Shown here piece by piece: positions 28,548 to 38,307 of a stretch of DNA of 64,000 nucleotides (positions are counted from its first letter, which is position 1; each line of letters begins with the position of its first letter). This stretch comes from Dyella japonica A8 (GTDB lineage: Bacteria > Pseudomonadota > Gammaproteobacteria > Xanthomonadales > Rhodanobacteraceae): NCBI RefSeq assembly GCF_000725385.1, contig NZ_CP008884.1, forward strand, positions 4,708,758 to 4,772,757, given 5' to 3'. The translations under genes and the position numbers were made by a program. The notes beneath the pieces are model-generated. The model did not search any database, was not told the origin of the DNA, and was given only the letters and a program-made list of their open reading frames with translations.

Positions 28548-28601
28548 GCCGGGACGACGCGAGACCTCCGATGATTCTCTTAACTTCGCAAGAGGCATCA
28601 C

Positions 28602-29906
28602 ATGGAAGGCAACGCATCGTCAGACACCCGTCCCCATGTCGTCATCCTCGGCGGCGGCTTCGGCGGCCTCGCCGTGGCGCACGACCTGGCGGACACGAAG
28701 GCGCGCATCACCCTGATCGACCGGCGCAACCACCATCTCTTCCAGCCCCTGCTGTACCAGGTGGCCACGGCGGGACTTTCCGCGCCGTCCATCGCCGCAC
28801 CGCTGCGGCAGATCCTGCGCAAGCACGCCAACGTCACCGTGTTGATGGACGAAGCGCGGGATGTCGACCTTGACCACAAGGTGGTGAAACTGGCGCGCGG
28901 CGACATGCCCTACGACGCGCTGGTGGTGGCCACCGGCGCCACGCACGCGTACTTCGGCCACGATGAATGGGAAAACCATGCGCCAGGCCTGAAAACCCTG
29001 GAAGACGCGTTCGCCATCCGCCGGCGCGTGCTCGTCGCCTTCGAGCGAGCCGAGCGCGAGGAAGACCCGGCGCAACGCCAGGCCTGGCTCAACTTCGTCA
29101 TCGTCGGCGGCGGTGCCACCGGCGTGGAGCTGGCCGGCACCGTGGCGGAAATCGCTCGCCATACTCTTCCGCGCGAATTCCGCCGCGCCGACCCGCGCCG
29201 CGCCAATGTCCTGCTGGTGGAAGCAGGGCCGCGACTGCTGCCCGCACTCGACCCGGACCTTTCGGACAAGGCGCACCGGCAGCTTGAAAAGCTTGGCGTG
29301 CAGGTGCGCCTGGACACGGCCGTGACCGCCATCGACGCAGACGGCGTGATGCTGGCCGGCACGCCCTACGCCGCACGCACCGTGCTGTGGGCGGCGGGCG
29401 TCGCCGCCTCGCCCCTGGGCCGCAAGCTCGGTGCTCCCGTGGATCGCGCGGGCCGCGTGCTGGTGGAACCCGATCTCAGCCTGCCCGGACACCCGGACGT
29501 CTTTGTCATCGGCGACCTCGCCGCCGTCACCCAGGCCAATGGCAAACCGGTTCCCGGCGTCGCACCCGCCGCCAAGCAGATGGGACGCTACGTGGCCGCG
29601 CTGCTCAAGGCACGCTGGCGCGGGCAGACGGACATCAAACCCTTTGCTTACAGGGACGACGGCGCGCTCGCCACCATCGGCCGCATGGCCGCCGTCGCGC
29701 AGTTTGGACGTCTGAAGCTATCCGGCATTCTCGCCTGGTGGGTCTGGCTGATCGTCCACATCGCCTTCCTGATCGGCTTCCGCAACCGCATGGTGGTGAT
29801 GCTGGACTGGGCCTGGGCGTACTGGACCTACCAGCGCCACGCCCGCATCGTCACTGGTATCGATGAACGGAGCGACGCACAAACGACTTTGCCCCGGGAC
29901 GCCTAG
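28602..29906 (+). CDS. ndh: Type II NADH:quinone oxidoreductase (NDH-2)
   Basis: The 434 residues have two dinucleotide-binding motifs, GGGFGGLAVAHDL near the N-terminus (FAD) and VGGGATGVELAGTVAE near residue 170 (NADH). The family signature is LFQPLLYQVATAGLSAPSIA. The C-terminal part (LAWWVWLIVHIAFLIGFRNRMVVMLDWAWAYWT) is the hydrophobic membrane-binding region. It passes electrons from NADH to the quinone pool without proton pumping. AAGAGG precedes the ATG. It follows priA by 54 bases and precedes transaldolase by 36, so the three may be one transcription unit. Confidence 0.93.
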   Translation: MEGNASSDTRPHVVILGGGFGGLAVAHDLADTKARITLIDRRNHHLFQPLLYQVATAGLSAPSIAAPLRQILRKHANVTVLMDEARDVDLDHKVVKLARGDMPYDALVVATGATHAYFGHDEWENHAPGLKTLEDAFAIRRRVLVAFERAEREEDPAQRQAWLNFVIVGGGATGVELAGTVAEIARHTLPREFRRADPRRANVLLVEAGPRLLPALDPDLSDKAHRQLEKLGVQVRLDTAVTAIDADGVMLAGTPYAARTVLWAAGVAASPLGRKLGAPVDRAGRVLVEPDLSLPGHPDVFVIGDLAAVTQANGKPVPGVAPAAKQMGRYVAALLKARWRGQTDIKPFAYRDDGALATIGRMAAVAQFGRLKLSGILAWWVWLIVHIAFLIGFRNRMVVMLDWAWAYWTYQRHARIVTGIDERSDAQTTLPRDA

Positions 29907-29942
29907 GGTGGACAATTACGGCTTTCCATATCGGACAACGCC

Positions 29943-30896
29943 GTGTCTTCCCAACTCGAACAGCTGCGCCAATACACCACCGTTGTCGCCGACACCGGCG
30001 ACATCGACGCCATCGCCCGCTGGCGCCCGGTGGATGCCACCACCAACCCGTCGCTGCTGCTCAAGGCCATTGAGAATCCGTCGTTCGCACCGGTGATCGA
30101 GGAGTCCGTGGCGTGGGCCAAGGGCAGGAGCAACTCGCGCGAGCAACAGCTGGTGGACGCCAGCGACCACCTCGCCGTGGCCGTGGGCCGCAAGATCGTC
30201 GAACTCGTGCCGGGCCGCGTGTCCACCGAAGTGGACGCGCGCCTGTCCTTCGACATCAACGCCTCCATCGCCAAGGCCGAGCGCCTGGTGCAGCTTTACG
30301 CCGACGCCGGCGTGACGCGCGACCGCATCCTGATCAAGCTGGCCTCCACCTGGGAAGGCATCCGCGCGGCGGAACAGCTGGAGAAGCGCGGCATCAACTG
30401 CAACCTCACCCTGCTGTTCTCCTTCGAACAGGCCGTGGCGTGCGCCGAGGCCGGCGTGTTCCTGATCTCGCCGTTCGTCGGCCGCATCATGGACTGGTAT
30501 GTCGCCAACACCGGCACCAAGAGCTACGCGCCGGAAGAAGACCCGGGCGTGAAGTCGGTGCGCCGCATCTACGCCTGGTACAAGGAACACGGCTTCCCGA
30601 CCGTGGTGATGGGCGCCAGCTTCCGCAACATCGGCCAGATCCAGGCCCTTGCCGGCTGCGATCGCCTCACCATCAGCCCGGACCTGCTCGAAAAGCTCGA
30701 CCAGGACGCTTCGCCGCTGCCGCGCGCGTTGAATGACACCGACGCCACCAAGGCCAAGCCCAGGCCGATCACCGAGGCGGAATTCCGCTGGGGCCATAAC
30801 GAAGACGCCATGGCGACGGACAAGTTGGCCGATGGCATCCGCAAGTTTGCGGTGGACCAGCGGAAGCTGGAGAAGCTGCTGACGGAGAAGTTGTAA
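29943..30896 (+). CDS. tal: Transaldolase
   Basis: The 317 residues match transaldolase [16 protein letters not shown] near residue 30 and the Schiff-base lysine in [13 protein letters not shown] near residue 130, then [19 protein letters not shown]. It exchanges a three-carbon dihydroxyacetone unit between sugar phosphates in the non-oxidative pentose phosphate pathway. The start appears to be GTG at 29943 ([15 protein letters not shown]), since no ATG in frame lies close and the N-terminus aligns with family length. A strong terminator follows. Confidence 0.96.
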   Translation: MSSQLEQLRQYTTVVADTGDIDAIARWRPVDATTNPSLLLKAIENPSFAPVIEESVAWAKGRSNSREQQLVDASDHLAVAVGRKIVELVPGRVSTEVDARLSFDINASIAKAERLVQLYADAGVTRDRILIKLASTWEGIRAAEQLEKRGINCNLTLLFSFEQAVACAEAGVFLISPFVGRIMDWYVANTGTKSYAPEEDPGVKSVRRIYAWYKEHGFPTVVMGASFRNIGQIQALAGCDRLTISPDLLEKLDQDASPLPRALNDTDATKAKPRPITEAEFRWGHNEDAMATDKLADGIRKFAVDQRKLEKLLTEKL

Positions 30897-30906
30897 AGGG
30901 TTAGAG

Positions 30907-30931
30907 GGGCCGGCGTTAGCCGGCCCTTTTT
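30907..30931 (+). terminator. Rho-independent terminator after tal
   Basis: GGGCCGGC-GTTA-GCCGGCCC followed by TTTTT, 10 bases after the tal stop. Confidence 0.95.
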
Positions 30932-31654
30932 CTATCGCGTCGTGGTTGGGCTGATGCGAGCTGGCTGGCTTGTGGTGGCTCTTGCTTCCCTTGAGGCATG
31001 CCGGGGCAGCCATCCATGGCCGCGGTTTTGGGGAGAGGGGAAAGGGTTGAGGTGAGGGCTGCCACCTTGCCTCACCGCCTCGTCCTTCAGCCGTCATCCC
31101 GGCGCACCCCAAAAAGGGGGCAAGGGCCGGAAGCGCTTTTCAACAGCCGCATGGCTGGTCATCCAGTTTCTGTCGTGGTCGGTCGTCGCCTTAGGCAACA
31201 CGGCTTGGTTCTAGCGATTCCGCGACCTGGCTCGCCTGCCGCGGGCTTCCGCCCTCCTGCCGGAGGGCGGGTCACTTTTCTTTGCTTGCCCACGCATGCG
31301 CAGGAGCGCATGCGAACGGCGAAGCCGGCCCGAAGGGCGGAGGGCAGGATGCCCGGAGTAAAGATCCCACGGGGACTAGCTTCGCGTCGAAAGTAACCCA
31401 AAGAAAGGGCCCCCCGGATGACGCGCCTTCCGGGCTTCGCCCTCCAGGTGCGCGGACGGGTTCCGGGCTTTTCGACGGGGCTCCTGCCCCGACGAAAAGT
31501 GCCAGGGATCCCTCCCTGGCACCCCTGCGGGGCTTGATCTCCACCCGCCCGCCGCGTCATACGGGGACCCGGTAGGTCAAAAGCCAAAGCCAAAGCCAAA
31601 AGCCGAAGCAAGAACCCGAGCCGTTGGCGAAGCATCCAAAGAGGCGAGTCCCTT

Positions 31655-31735
31655 GTGGGAGCGCACCCTGTGCGCGACCGCGGCGTCTCGTGGTCACCGC
31701 TCCGTTAGGTTGTCGCGCACAGGGTGCGCTCCCAC
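31655..31735. repeat. 24-bp perfect inverted repeat (REP-like), copy B
   Basis: The left arm 31655-31678 and right arm 31712-31735 are exact complements, the same arms as at 18527-18607. The loop differs from copy A at several positions while the arms do not. Confidence 0.92.
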
Positions 31736-31952
31736 AGAAAAGAGAAAAGCGGGCGACCGTGCGGGTTCCGTCGACGCCGAAGCGCAGCGAGGCGCCGCTT
31801 TAAGTCCTCATCGCCAGGGCGCGTTGCGAAGCGCTTGGAAGTACCTGCTGTGTAGAGGCGGAGGTGGCCAAGCAACGACTTCCCTCAGGCGTTCGGGCTT
31901 ATCCCCACAGAATGCTGCCAGCTCTGGCTCTTTAGGCCATTTTCTTTGGGTT

Positions 31953-31982
31953 ACTTTTCTTTTGGGCCAGCAAAAGAAAAGT
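31953..31982. repeat. Hairpin ACTTTTCTTTTG/CAAAAGAAAAGT in copy B
   Basis: Perfect 12-bp inverted repeat around GGCCAG, identical to that at 18819-18848. Confidence 0.8.
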
Positions 31983-32166
31983 GACTCGGCCTTCGGCAGA
32001 AGGTCGAAACGCCCGCTGCGTAGGCGGCCCGATCGCGGGAAGGCCTGAAGCGACGACCGACCACGACAGAAACTGGATCCCGGCCTGCGCCGGGATGACG
32101 GCTCTTTTGAGGCCATCCTGCGCCGGGATGACGGCTCTGATGAAAAGGCGAGGCCAGATCAACGCC

Positions 32167-33630
32167 TCACTTCAACCCACGCGCCTTCGCATCCTCCGCC
32201 AGATGCGACACCGAAACATCATCCACCTGCCACCCACCACCCAACGCACGCACCAACTGCACACTCGCCCGCAGCTGATTCGTCTGCAGCGACAGCAGAC
32301 TCAGGTTCGCATTGAGCGAATCCACCTGCGCCGTCACCACGTCGAGGTAACTGTCAGCACCTTGCTTGTACAGCGCGGTGGAAAGCCTGAGCGAGCGATC
32401 GGCCGCGGCCGTCGCATCCTTCTGGTCCACCAGCGCATTGCCGTAGTTGTTGATCAACGACTGGTTGTCTTCCACCTGCTGGAACGCCGTGAGCACCGTG
32501 CCGCGATACTGCGCGCTGGCCTGGTCGAACGCCGCGTGCGCCTGCGCCACCTTGGCGCGACGACGTCCGCCATCGAACACATCCAGCAACAGATTCGGGC
32601 CCAGCGCCCACACCGCACTCGGAGCGGTAAGCAGGTTGCCCCAGGCACCGCTCTGGTAGCCACCACCCGCGCTCAGCGTCAGCGAAGGGAAGAATGCCGC
32701 GCGCGCAACGCCGATCTGCGCGTTCGCCTCCGCGGTGCGCCGCTCGGCGGCAGCGATGTCAGGCCGACGCTGCAGCAAGGTTGAAGGCACACCTACCGGG
32801 ATCACCGGCAGGGTCGGAAGATCGGTCTTCGCATCGATGGTGAACGTTGAAGCAGACTGCCCGACCAGCACGGCGATCGCGTGCTGCAACACTTCGCGCT
32901 GCGCCTTGGTCTGCGAGAGTTGCGATTTGGCAGACGACAGCTGCGTCTGCGCGCGATCCACGTCCAGGCCGGACACCGCTCCACCCGCATGCAGGGTCGT
33001 GGTGAGCTGCAGCGCACGCTGGTAGGCATCGACGGTTTTCTGCAACAGGTCGACCTGCCGGTCCGCGCCAACGAGCTGCAGGTAGGTATCGGCCAGGGTT
33101 GCTTCCAGGCTCAGGCGCGTCGATGCCAGGTCAGCGGCCGATGCCTGCATTTCCGCGCGACCGGCCGCCACGTTGTCGCGCACGCGGCCCCACAGGTCCA
33201 CTTCGTACGATGCCTGCGCCGAGGCCGAGTACAGGTCGTAGTACTCGGGCGCGCTTGCACCGTGCAGCGGCGAATTGAGCGATACCCGGTTACGGGTCGC
33301 GCCCGCCCCTGCCGACACCTGCGGAAACAGGTCGGCGCGCACTTGCGCCAGTACGTCGCGTGACTGCCGGTAGCTCGCCAGCGCCACGGCGAGATCGGCG
33401 TTGTGGTCGATCAGCTGCTGCTCAAGGCCATTCAGGCGCTCGTCGCCGTACAGCTTCCACCAGCCTTCGCGCGGCAACTGGTCGGCCGGCTGTGCCGTCG
33501 TCCAGGGACCGGCCGGCTGGAATTGCCCGGCGACCGGCGCCTCTGGCGCCTTGTACGTCGGCGCCATCGAGCATGCGCCCAGCAGGAGCGCCGCCGCGAT
33601 GACCGCCGCCAGATGCTTAGGCTTTGTCAT
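32167..33630 (-). CDS. RND efflux outer-membrane lipoprotein (NodT/OprM family)
   Basis: The 487 residues begin with a lipoprotein signal (MTKPKHLAAVIAAALLLGACS, Cys about residue 20). Two duplicated outer-membrane-factor halves follow, with EGWWKLYGDERLNGLEQQLIDHNADLAVALAS and NAQIGVARAAFFPSLTLSAGGG. It forms the trimeric exit channel that docks with the adaptor and RND pump encoded upstream. Its ATG overlaps the adaptor's end by 14 bases, so it is the last gene of a three-gene efflux operon. Confidence 0.93.
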   Translation of the reverse strand: MTKPKHLAAVIAAALLLGACSMAPTYKAPEAPVAGQFQPAGPWTTAQPADQLPREGWWKLYGDERLNGLEQQLIDHNADLAVALASYRQSRDVLAQVRADLFPQVSAGAGATRNRVSLNSPLHGASAPEYYDLYSASAQASYEVDLWGRVRDNVAAGRAEMQASAADLASTRLSLEATLADTYLQLVGADRQVDLLQKTVDAYQRALQLTTTLHAGGAVSGLDVDRAQTQLSSAKSQLSQTKAQREVLQHAIAVLVGQSASTFTIDAKTDLPTLPVIPVGVPSTLLQRRPDIAAAERRTAEANAQIGVARAAFFPSLTLSAGGGYQSGAWGNLLTAPSAVWALGPNLLLDVFDGGRRRAKVAQAHAAFDQASAQYRGTVLTAFQQVEDNQSLINNYGNALVDQKDATAAADRSLRLSTALYKQGADSYLDVVTAQVDSLNANLSLLSLQTNQLRASVQLVRALGGGWQVDDVSVSHLAEDAKARGLK

Positions 33631-34816
33631 GGGGCTTGCCCGCCTGCGGGTTCTTCGCGATGCGCACTTCGTCGCCGTTGGCGAGGCCGTCCGGCGGGTT
33701 GATCACCACCCGATCGTTCGGCGCCAGGCCCGAACCCACTTCAATGGTCTTGCCGTAATCGCGGCGAATGGTCACCGGCTTGAAGTGCACATGATCGTTC
33801 GCATCCAGCGTGGCCACGTGCAGGCCCTTGTCGTCGAAGATCAGCGCCTCGGCCGGCACGCGCAGGCCCAGCGCGCCCGAACCGATCTTGAACTTCACGC
33901 TCGCATAGCTGCTCGGTAGCAGCTTGCCGTCCGGATTGTCGACCAGCAGCTGCACCAAGGTCGTACCGGAGGTCGGCGTGATCGAACGCGCATCGGCTTC
34001 GACCTTCGCGGTAAACGACTTGCCCGGATACTCAGGCACGGTAAGCGTGGCTTCGTCGTTGCGATGGATGGCGGGGGCGTATACCTGCGGCACGCGGACA
34101 TACACGCGCAGCTTGCTGGTGTCGGACACGGTGAACAGCGGTGTGCCGGTGCCGCTGCTGTCTGCCGTGATCAACGCACCGACGTCGGTATTGCGTGCGG
34201 TCACGCGGCCATCGAACGGCGCCACCAGCCTGGCATACGACTTGAGTGCCTTCAGCCGCTCGACGTTGGCCTGCGCGGCGCTGGTCTGTGCCTGTTTGGC
34301 AGCGAGATCACCGTTGTACTGATCCACCGACTGCTGCGACACCGAATCGGGATCGGTCTGGCGCAGCACCTGCCAGCGCTTGGCGGTGGTGGCGGCCAAG
34401 GCAGCATTGGCCTTGGCCGTGGCGAGGTCCGCCTGGGCCTGCAGCAGCTGCTGGTCGAGGTCGGGCGTGTCGATGATGCCGAGCACGTCGCCGGCCTTCA
34501 CCGGCGCACCGATGTCCTTGTCCCAGGACTTCAGGTAGCCGCTGGTACGGGCGTAGATCGGCGCGTTGGTGAACGCGTCCATCTGTGCCGGCAGTTCCAG
34601 CGGCGAGGATCCGTTGGCCGATTCCGGCTCGGAGATCACCACGGTGGGGATGGCCTGCTCGTCGGTCCACTGGCGCAAGTTGCGCGCGTCGGACAGGCGG
34701 GAGGCAACGCCGATCACCACGATCGAACCACAAAGGACGGCGCCGATCACGGCGGCCAGGCGAAGCCGGCGCGGCGAGGGCGTGGACTCAGGGAGTGTAT
34801 GCAGGTGCTCAGACAT
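33617..34816 (-). CDS. RND efflux periplasmic adaptor (membrane fusion protein)
   Basis: The 399 residues have a single N-terminal membrane segment (AAVIGAVLCGSIVVIGVASRL). A lipoyl/barrel-sandwich half follows (IYARTSGYLKSWDKDIGAPVKAGDVLGIIDTPDLDQQL), then a coiled-coil hairpin of Ala/Gln-rich helices and a second half with TRNTDVGALITAD. The ATG at 34816 overlaps the permease stop by eight bases; an in-frame ATG at 34834 is an alternative. It bridges pump and outer-membrane channel. Confidence 0.93.
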   Translation of the reverse strand: MSEHLHTLPESTPSPRRLRLAAVIGAVLCGSIVVIGVASRLSDARNLRQWTDEQAIPTVVISEPESANGSSPLELPAQMDAFTNAPIYARTSGYLKSWDKDIGAPVKAGDVLGIIDTPDLDQQLLQAQADLATAKANAALAATTAKRWQVLRQTDPDSVSQQSVDQYNGDLAAKQAQTSAAQANVERLKALKSYARLVAPFDGRVTARNTDVGALITADSSGTGTPLFTVSDTSKLRVYVRVPQVYAPAIHRNDEATLTVPEYPGKSFTAKVEADARSITPTSGTTLVQLLVDNPDGKLLPSSYASVKFKIGSGALGLRVPAEALIFDDKGLHVATLDANDHVHFKPVTIRRDYGKTIEVGSGLAPNDRVVINPPDGLANGDEVRIAKNPQAGKPHDKA

Positions 34817-37800
34817 GGGCAGGTACTCCGGCATGGTCAGCCGAATCGGAATCAACCGTGCGCTTGTAACGCGCATGGACAATGGAGAAGACGACGGGAA
34901 CAAAGATCAGCGTGGCCGTGGTGGCGAACAGCAGGCCACCGATCACCGCGCGACCCAGCGGCGCGTTCTGCTCGCCGCCATCGCCCAGGCCAAGCGCCAT
35001 CGGCACCATGCCGATGATCATGGCCAGGGCGGTCATCAACACCGGGCGGAAGCGCACGAAGCCCGCTTCGCGCGCCGCCAGCACGGCATCGCCGTGCACG
35101 GCCAGGCGCTCGCGGCAGAAGCTCACCACCAGCACCGAGTTGGCCGTGGCCACGCCCATGCACATGATCGCGCCCGTCAACGCCGGCACCGACAGCGTGG
35201 TGTGCGTGACGAAGAGCATCCACACGATACCGGCGAGCGCGGCGGGAAGGGCCGTGATGATCACGAACGGATCGGTCCACGACTGGAAGTTCACCACGAT
35301 GAGCAGGTACACCAGCACGCCCGAGCCCAGCAGGCCGAACAGCAAGCCTGAGTAGGCATCGTGCATGGTCTGCACCTGGCCGAGCAGCGCGATGTTCGCG
35401 CCCTTGGGCTTGTCTTTCTCGGTGTCGCTGAGCACCTGCCGGATGTCGCCGGCCACGGCGCCAAGGTCACGCCCCTGGGTGGTCGCGAAGATCTCCACCA
35501 TCGACTGGATGTTGTACTGGCTGACGATGGTGTTGCGATGCGTACGCGTGATGTCGGCGAGCGCGCCCAGCACCTGCGGATTGCCGCCGCTCTTGGCGGT
35601 GATCGGCAAGTTGCTCAGTTGCGCCAGCGAATCGAGCTGGTACTGCGGCACCTGGGCCGAGATGGGATACGTCACGTTGTTGTCGGGATTGAGCCAGAAG
35701 GTCGGCGCGACCTGCGACGTACCCGACAGGTCCGCCACCAGGCTACTGGTGACATCCGCCTCCGTCAGCCCGAGCAATTGGGCGCGCGTGCGGTCCACGT
35801 CGATGCGGAACGTCGGCTGGGCCTGCGACTGCTGGATGCGTGCGTCCGCCACGCCCGGGATCTGGCGGATCTTGTTGAGCAGTTCGTTCGCGTACGCGAA
35901 GTTCTTGTCCAGATGGAAACCGCGAATCTGCAGGTCGATCGGTGCCGGTGAACCAAAGTTGAGGATCTGGCTGACGATGTCCGCTGGCGGGAACGAGAAC
36001 GTCGAACCGGGGAACTGTCGCGGCAGCTTCTCACGCAGGATCTTCACGTATTCCGCACTCGGGCGGTGGCCTTCCTTCAGCGAAATCTGGATGTCGCCAT
36101 CCTGTTCGCCGATTTCGCCGGTGTTGTTGTAGATCGTATTGATCGAGCTGGCGTACTGGCCGATGTTGTCGACCATGGCCTCGATGTCGTTCGGCGGAAT
36201 GACCTGGCGAATCGCCTTCTGGATGTCCGCGAATTCCGCCGCCGTCACCTCCACGCGGGTACCGACTGGCGCACGCACGTGCACGAGGATCTGGCCGCCA
36301 TCCACGTCCGGGAAGAAGTTGCGACCCAGGCCCGGAATCAAGGCAAACGAAAGCACCACGAAGCACAGGAACCCCGTCACGAACACCTTGCGGTGCTGCA
36401 ACGCCAGGTTGAGCAAGCCGCTGTAGCCGGCGCGGAAGGTTTCAAAGCGATCCACAAAACCGCGCTGGAACCGGCCCAGGGCCGAGGTCGGCGGCGGCAG
36501 GGGCAGATGCTGGCCGTGCTCATCCACGGTCGGTGGGTGTTCGTGCAGCAGATACTTCGCCATCGTCAGCACGAGCGTGCGCGACAGGATGAAGGAGAAG
36601 ATCATGGCGAAGATCACCGCTTCCGCCATCGGCACGAACAGGTAGCGCGCCACGCCCGGCAGGAAGAACATCGGCACGAACACGATGCAGATGCAGCACA
36701 GCGACACGAATGCCGGCACGATGATCTGCGCCGAACCGTCCACGATCGCCGTGATGACGTCCTTGCCCTGCTCCAGGTGCCAGTTGATGTTCTCGATGGT
36801 CACCGTGGCTTCGTCCACCAGGATGCCCACCGCCAGCGCCAGACCACCCAGGGTCATGATGTTGAGCGTCTGGCCGATGGCCGACAGCGTGAACACCGAG
36901 CCCAGCACGGCGAGTGGAATCGACGTGGTGATGATCAGCGTGGAGCGCCAGCTGCCCAGGAACAACAGGATCATCAGGCTGGTGAGCGCGGCGGCGATGA
37001 TGCCCTCGCGCACCACGCCGTCGATCGACGCGCGTACGAACAGCGACTGGTCACCGATCGGCGTTACCGTCAGATTGTCGGGCAACGCGTCCTTCATCTG
37101 CGCGACCTTGTCGCGCGCACCGGCCACGATGGCCAGCGTGGAGGTCGAACCGTTCTTCAGGATCGACAGCAGCGTGGAACGCACGCCATCGACATGCACG
37201 ATATTGGTCTGCGGCGGGTTGCCGTCACGCACATGGGCCACGTCGCGCACGTAGATCGTCGTGCCATTGACCTGCTTGACCGGCAGGTCTTCCAGTTCCT
37301 GCACGTGCGTGGCCGCGTTGTTCAGCTCCATCACGTATTCGTACTTGCCGATCTTCTGCGTGCCGATCGGGCTGATCTGCTGCTGGTTGGCCAGGGCATT
37401 GGCGATGTCCTGCGTGGACAGGCCGCGCGCCTGCAAAGCCTCGGGGTCCACGTCCAGCTGGATCTGGCGCGTCTTGCCGCCGAACGGGTAAGGGATGGCC
37501 GCACCCGGCACCGTCACCAGCTGCGGGCGCAACTGGTTGAGGCCAAGGTCGCCCAGCTGCTGCTCGGACAGGCCCTTGCCCGACAGTGCCAGCTGCAGGA
37601 TCGGCACCGTCGACGCGTTGTAGTTGACGATCAATGGCGGCGTCGCGCCGGGCGGCATCTGCTTGAGCAAGGTCTGCGCCACCGCCGTCACCTGCGCGTT
37701 CGCGGTGGCGATGTTCACGCCCGGCTGGAAGTAGATCTTGGTGATGCCCATGCCATTGAGCGACTCCGACTCGATGTGCTCGATGTCGTTGACGGTCGTG

Positions 37801-38018
37801 GTGAGCACGCGCTCGAACGGGGTGTTCATGCGTCCGGCCATCTGGTCGGGCGTCATGCCGGTGAATTGCCAGGCCACCGCAATCACCGGAATGTTGATCT
37901 CCGGGAAAATGTCGGTGGGCGTGCGTACGGCCGACATCACACCAAAGATGAGAATGGTCAGCGCGAGTACAACAAACGTATAGGGCCGCGTAAGCGCGAT
38001 CCGGACGATGCCAAGCAT
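34809..38018 (-). CDS. RND efflux transporter permease
   Basis: The 1069 residues show the AcrB-like double six-helix layout: MLGIVRIALTRPYTFVVLALTILIFG at the start, the first periplasmic loop, and TM4 with GGLALAVGILVDEATVTIENINWHLEQ. That TM4 carries the acidic DE pair. A second half follows, with GAIMCMGVATANSVLVV and a final LIFVPVVFSIVHARYK. It exports hydrophobic toxicants by proton exchange. The ATG at 38018 was chosen because it puts the first helix at the N-terminus. First gene of the efflux operon; the two-component genes just upstream are the natural candidates for control. Confidence 0.94.
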   Translation of the reverse strand: MLGIVRIALTRPYTFVVLALTILIFGVMSAVRTPTDIFPEINIPVIAVAWQFTGMTPDQMAGRMNTPFERVLTTTVNDIEHIESESLNGMGITKIYFQPGVNIATANAQVTAVAQTLLKQMPPGATPPLIVNYNASTVPILQLALSGKGLSEQQLGDLGLNQLRPQLVTVPGAAIPYPFGGKTRQIQLDVDPEALQARGLSTQDIANALANQQQISPIGTQKIGKYEYVMELNNAATHVQELEDLPVKQVNGTTIYVRDVAHVRDGNPPQTNIVHVDGVRSTLLSILKNGSTSTLAIVAGARDKVAQMKDALPDNLTVTPIGDQSLFVRASIDGVVREGIIAAALTSLMILLFLGSWRSTLIITTSIPLAVLGSVFTLSAIGQTLNIMTLGGLALAVGILVDEATVTIENINWHLEQGKDVITAIVDGSAQIIVPAFVSLCCICIVFVPMFFLPGVARYLFVPMAEAVIFAMIFSFILSRTLVLTMAKYLLHEHPPTVDEHGQHLPLPPPTSALGRFQRGFVDRFETFRAGYSGLLNLALQHRKVFVTGFLCFVVLSFALIPGLGRNFFPDVDGGQILVHVRAPVGTRVEVTAAEFADIQKAIRQVIPPNDIEAMVDNIGQYASSINTIYNNTGEIGEQDGDIQISLKEGHRPSAEYVKILREKLPRQFPGSTFSFPPADIVSQILNFGSPAPIDLQIRGFHLDKNFAYANELLNKIRQIPGVADARIQQSQAQPTFRIDVDRTRAQLLGLTEADVTSSLVADLSGTSQVAPTFWLNPDNNVTYPISAQVPQYQLDSLAQLSNLPITAKSGGNPQVLGALADITRTHRNTIVSQYNIQSMVEIFATTQGRDLGAVAGDIRQVLSDTEKDKPKGANIALLGQVQTMHDAYSGLLFGLLGSGVLVYLLIVVNFQSWTDPFVIITALPAALAGIVWMLFVTHTTLSVPALTGAIMCMGVATANSVLVVSFCRERLAVHGDAVLAAREAGFVRFRPVLMTALAMIIGMVPMALGLGDGGEQNAPLGRAVIGGLLFATTATLIFVPVVFSIVHARYKRTVDSDSADHAGVPAHV

Positions 38019-38097
38019 GCGGGGGATTTCCGTGCGCGAAATGATGCGTCGCCACAAATTTTCGCACGGGCCCGCTGGCGCAAGGAGGGGCCAGCGG

Positions 38098-38160
38098 ATG
38101 AAGATAATTTCATGTTGTTTAATGAAAGCGCGGTACGGGCACGGATGAAGAAATCTTCAT
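38098..38160. promoter_or_regulatory. Paired 16-bp palindromes upstream of the RND operon
   Basis: ATGAAGATAATTTCAT (38098-38113, 5-bp arms) and ATGAAGAAATCTTCAT (38145-38160, 7-bp arms) share the ATGAAGA...TTCAT pattern with centres 47 bases apart. They lie 80-142 bases before the permease start, between it and the two-component genes. They could be the binding sites of the adjacent OmpR-type regulator. Confidence 0.4.
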
Positions 38161-38201
38161 GTGGTGCATGCCTGACGTGCTCCCGACTTCATGCCCCGCT
38201 A

Positions 38202-38262
38202 CCCCTCACCATCATTCCAATCCTCGCCGGAATGCCGGTGTGGGATTAGGGATGATGAGGGG
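38202..38262. terminator. Large imperfect hairpin after the sensor kinase gene
   Basis: CCCCTC..ATCAT..CC and AATCC on one side pair with GGATT and GG..ATGATGAGGGG on the other, a long stem with small bulges. It is about 46 bases past the kinase stop. No T-run follows, so it may be a repeat rather than an intrinsic terminator. Confidence 0.5.
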
Positions 38263-38307
38263 TGTAAGACGTCGCGCGAGCCCGAGGCGCAGGCTCCTCT
38301 GCGCACG

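Larger units (their letters stand above)
31086..32106. repeat. ~1 kb composite inverted-repeat element, copy B
   Basis: This repeats the order of modules in copy A at 18.0-19.0 kb: GCCGTCATCCCGG edge, GGTCGGTCGTCGCC segment, AT-stem hairpin, GTGCCAGGGAT palindrome, AAAAGCC tract, 24-bp REP hairpin, second AT-stem hairpin and an inverted GGGATGACGGC edge. Long stretches are nearly identical. Differences are a roughly 100-base insertion that splits the first AT-stem hairpin (about 31291-31390), a shorter AAAAGCC tract and a shorter right end. It also lies between convergent genes (tal and the RND outer-membrane gene). No coding function is seen. Confidence 0.9.
30932..32166. other. Gene-free repeat region between tal and the RND operon
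   Basis: About 1.2 kb are taken up by composite element B. The bases 30932-31085 before it hold nothing recognisable. Open frames here mirror those in copy A and reflect the shared repeat, not a conserved protein. Confidence 0.75.

Noticed and set aside
31291-31575. Small plus-strand peptide genes in copy B of the composite repeat
   Set aside because: The matching frames in copy A differ by frameshifts and an insertion, so protein sequence is not what is conserved; hairpins are.
36066-38249. 727-codon plus-strand frame opposite the RND permease
   Set aside because: His/Arg/Gln-rich antisense translation of a well-supported permease gene.
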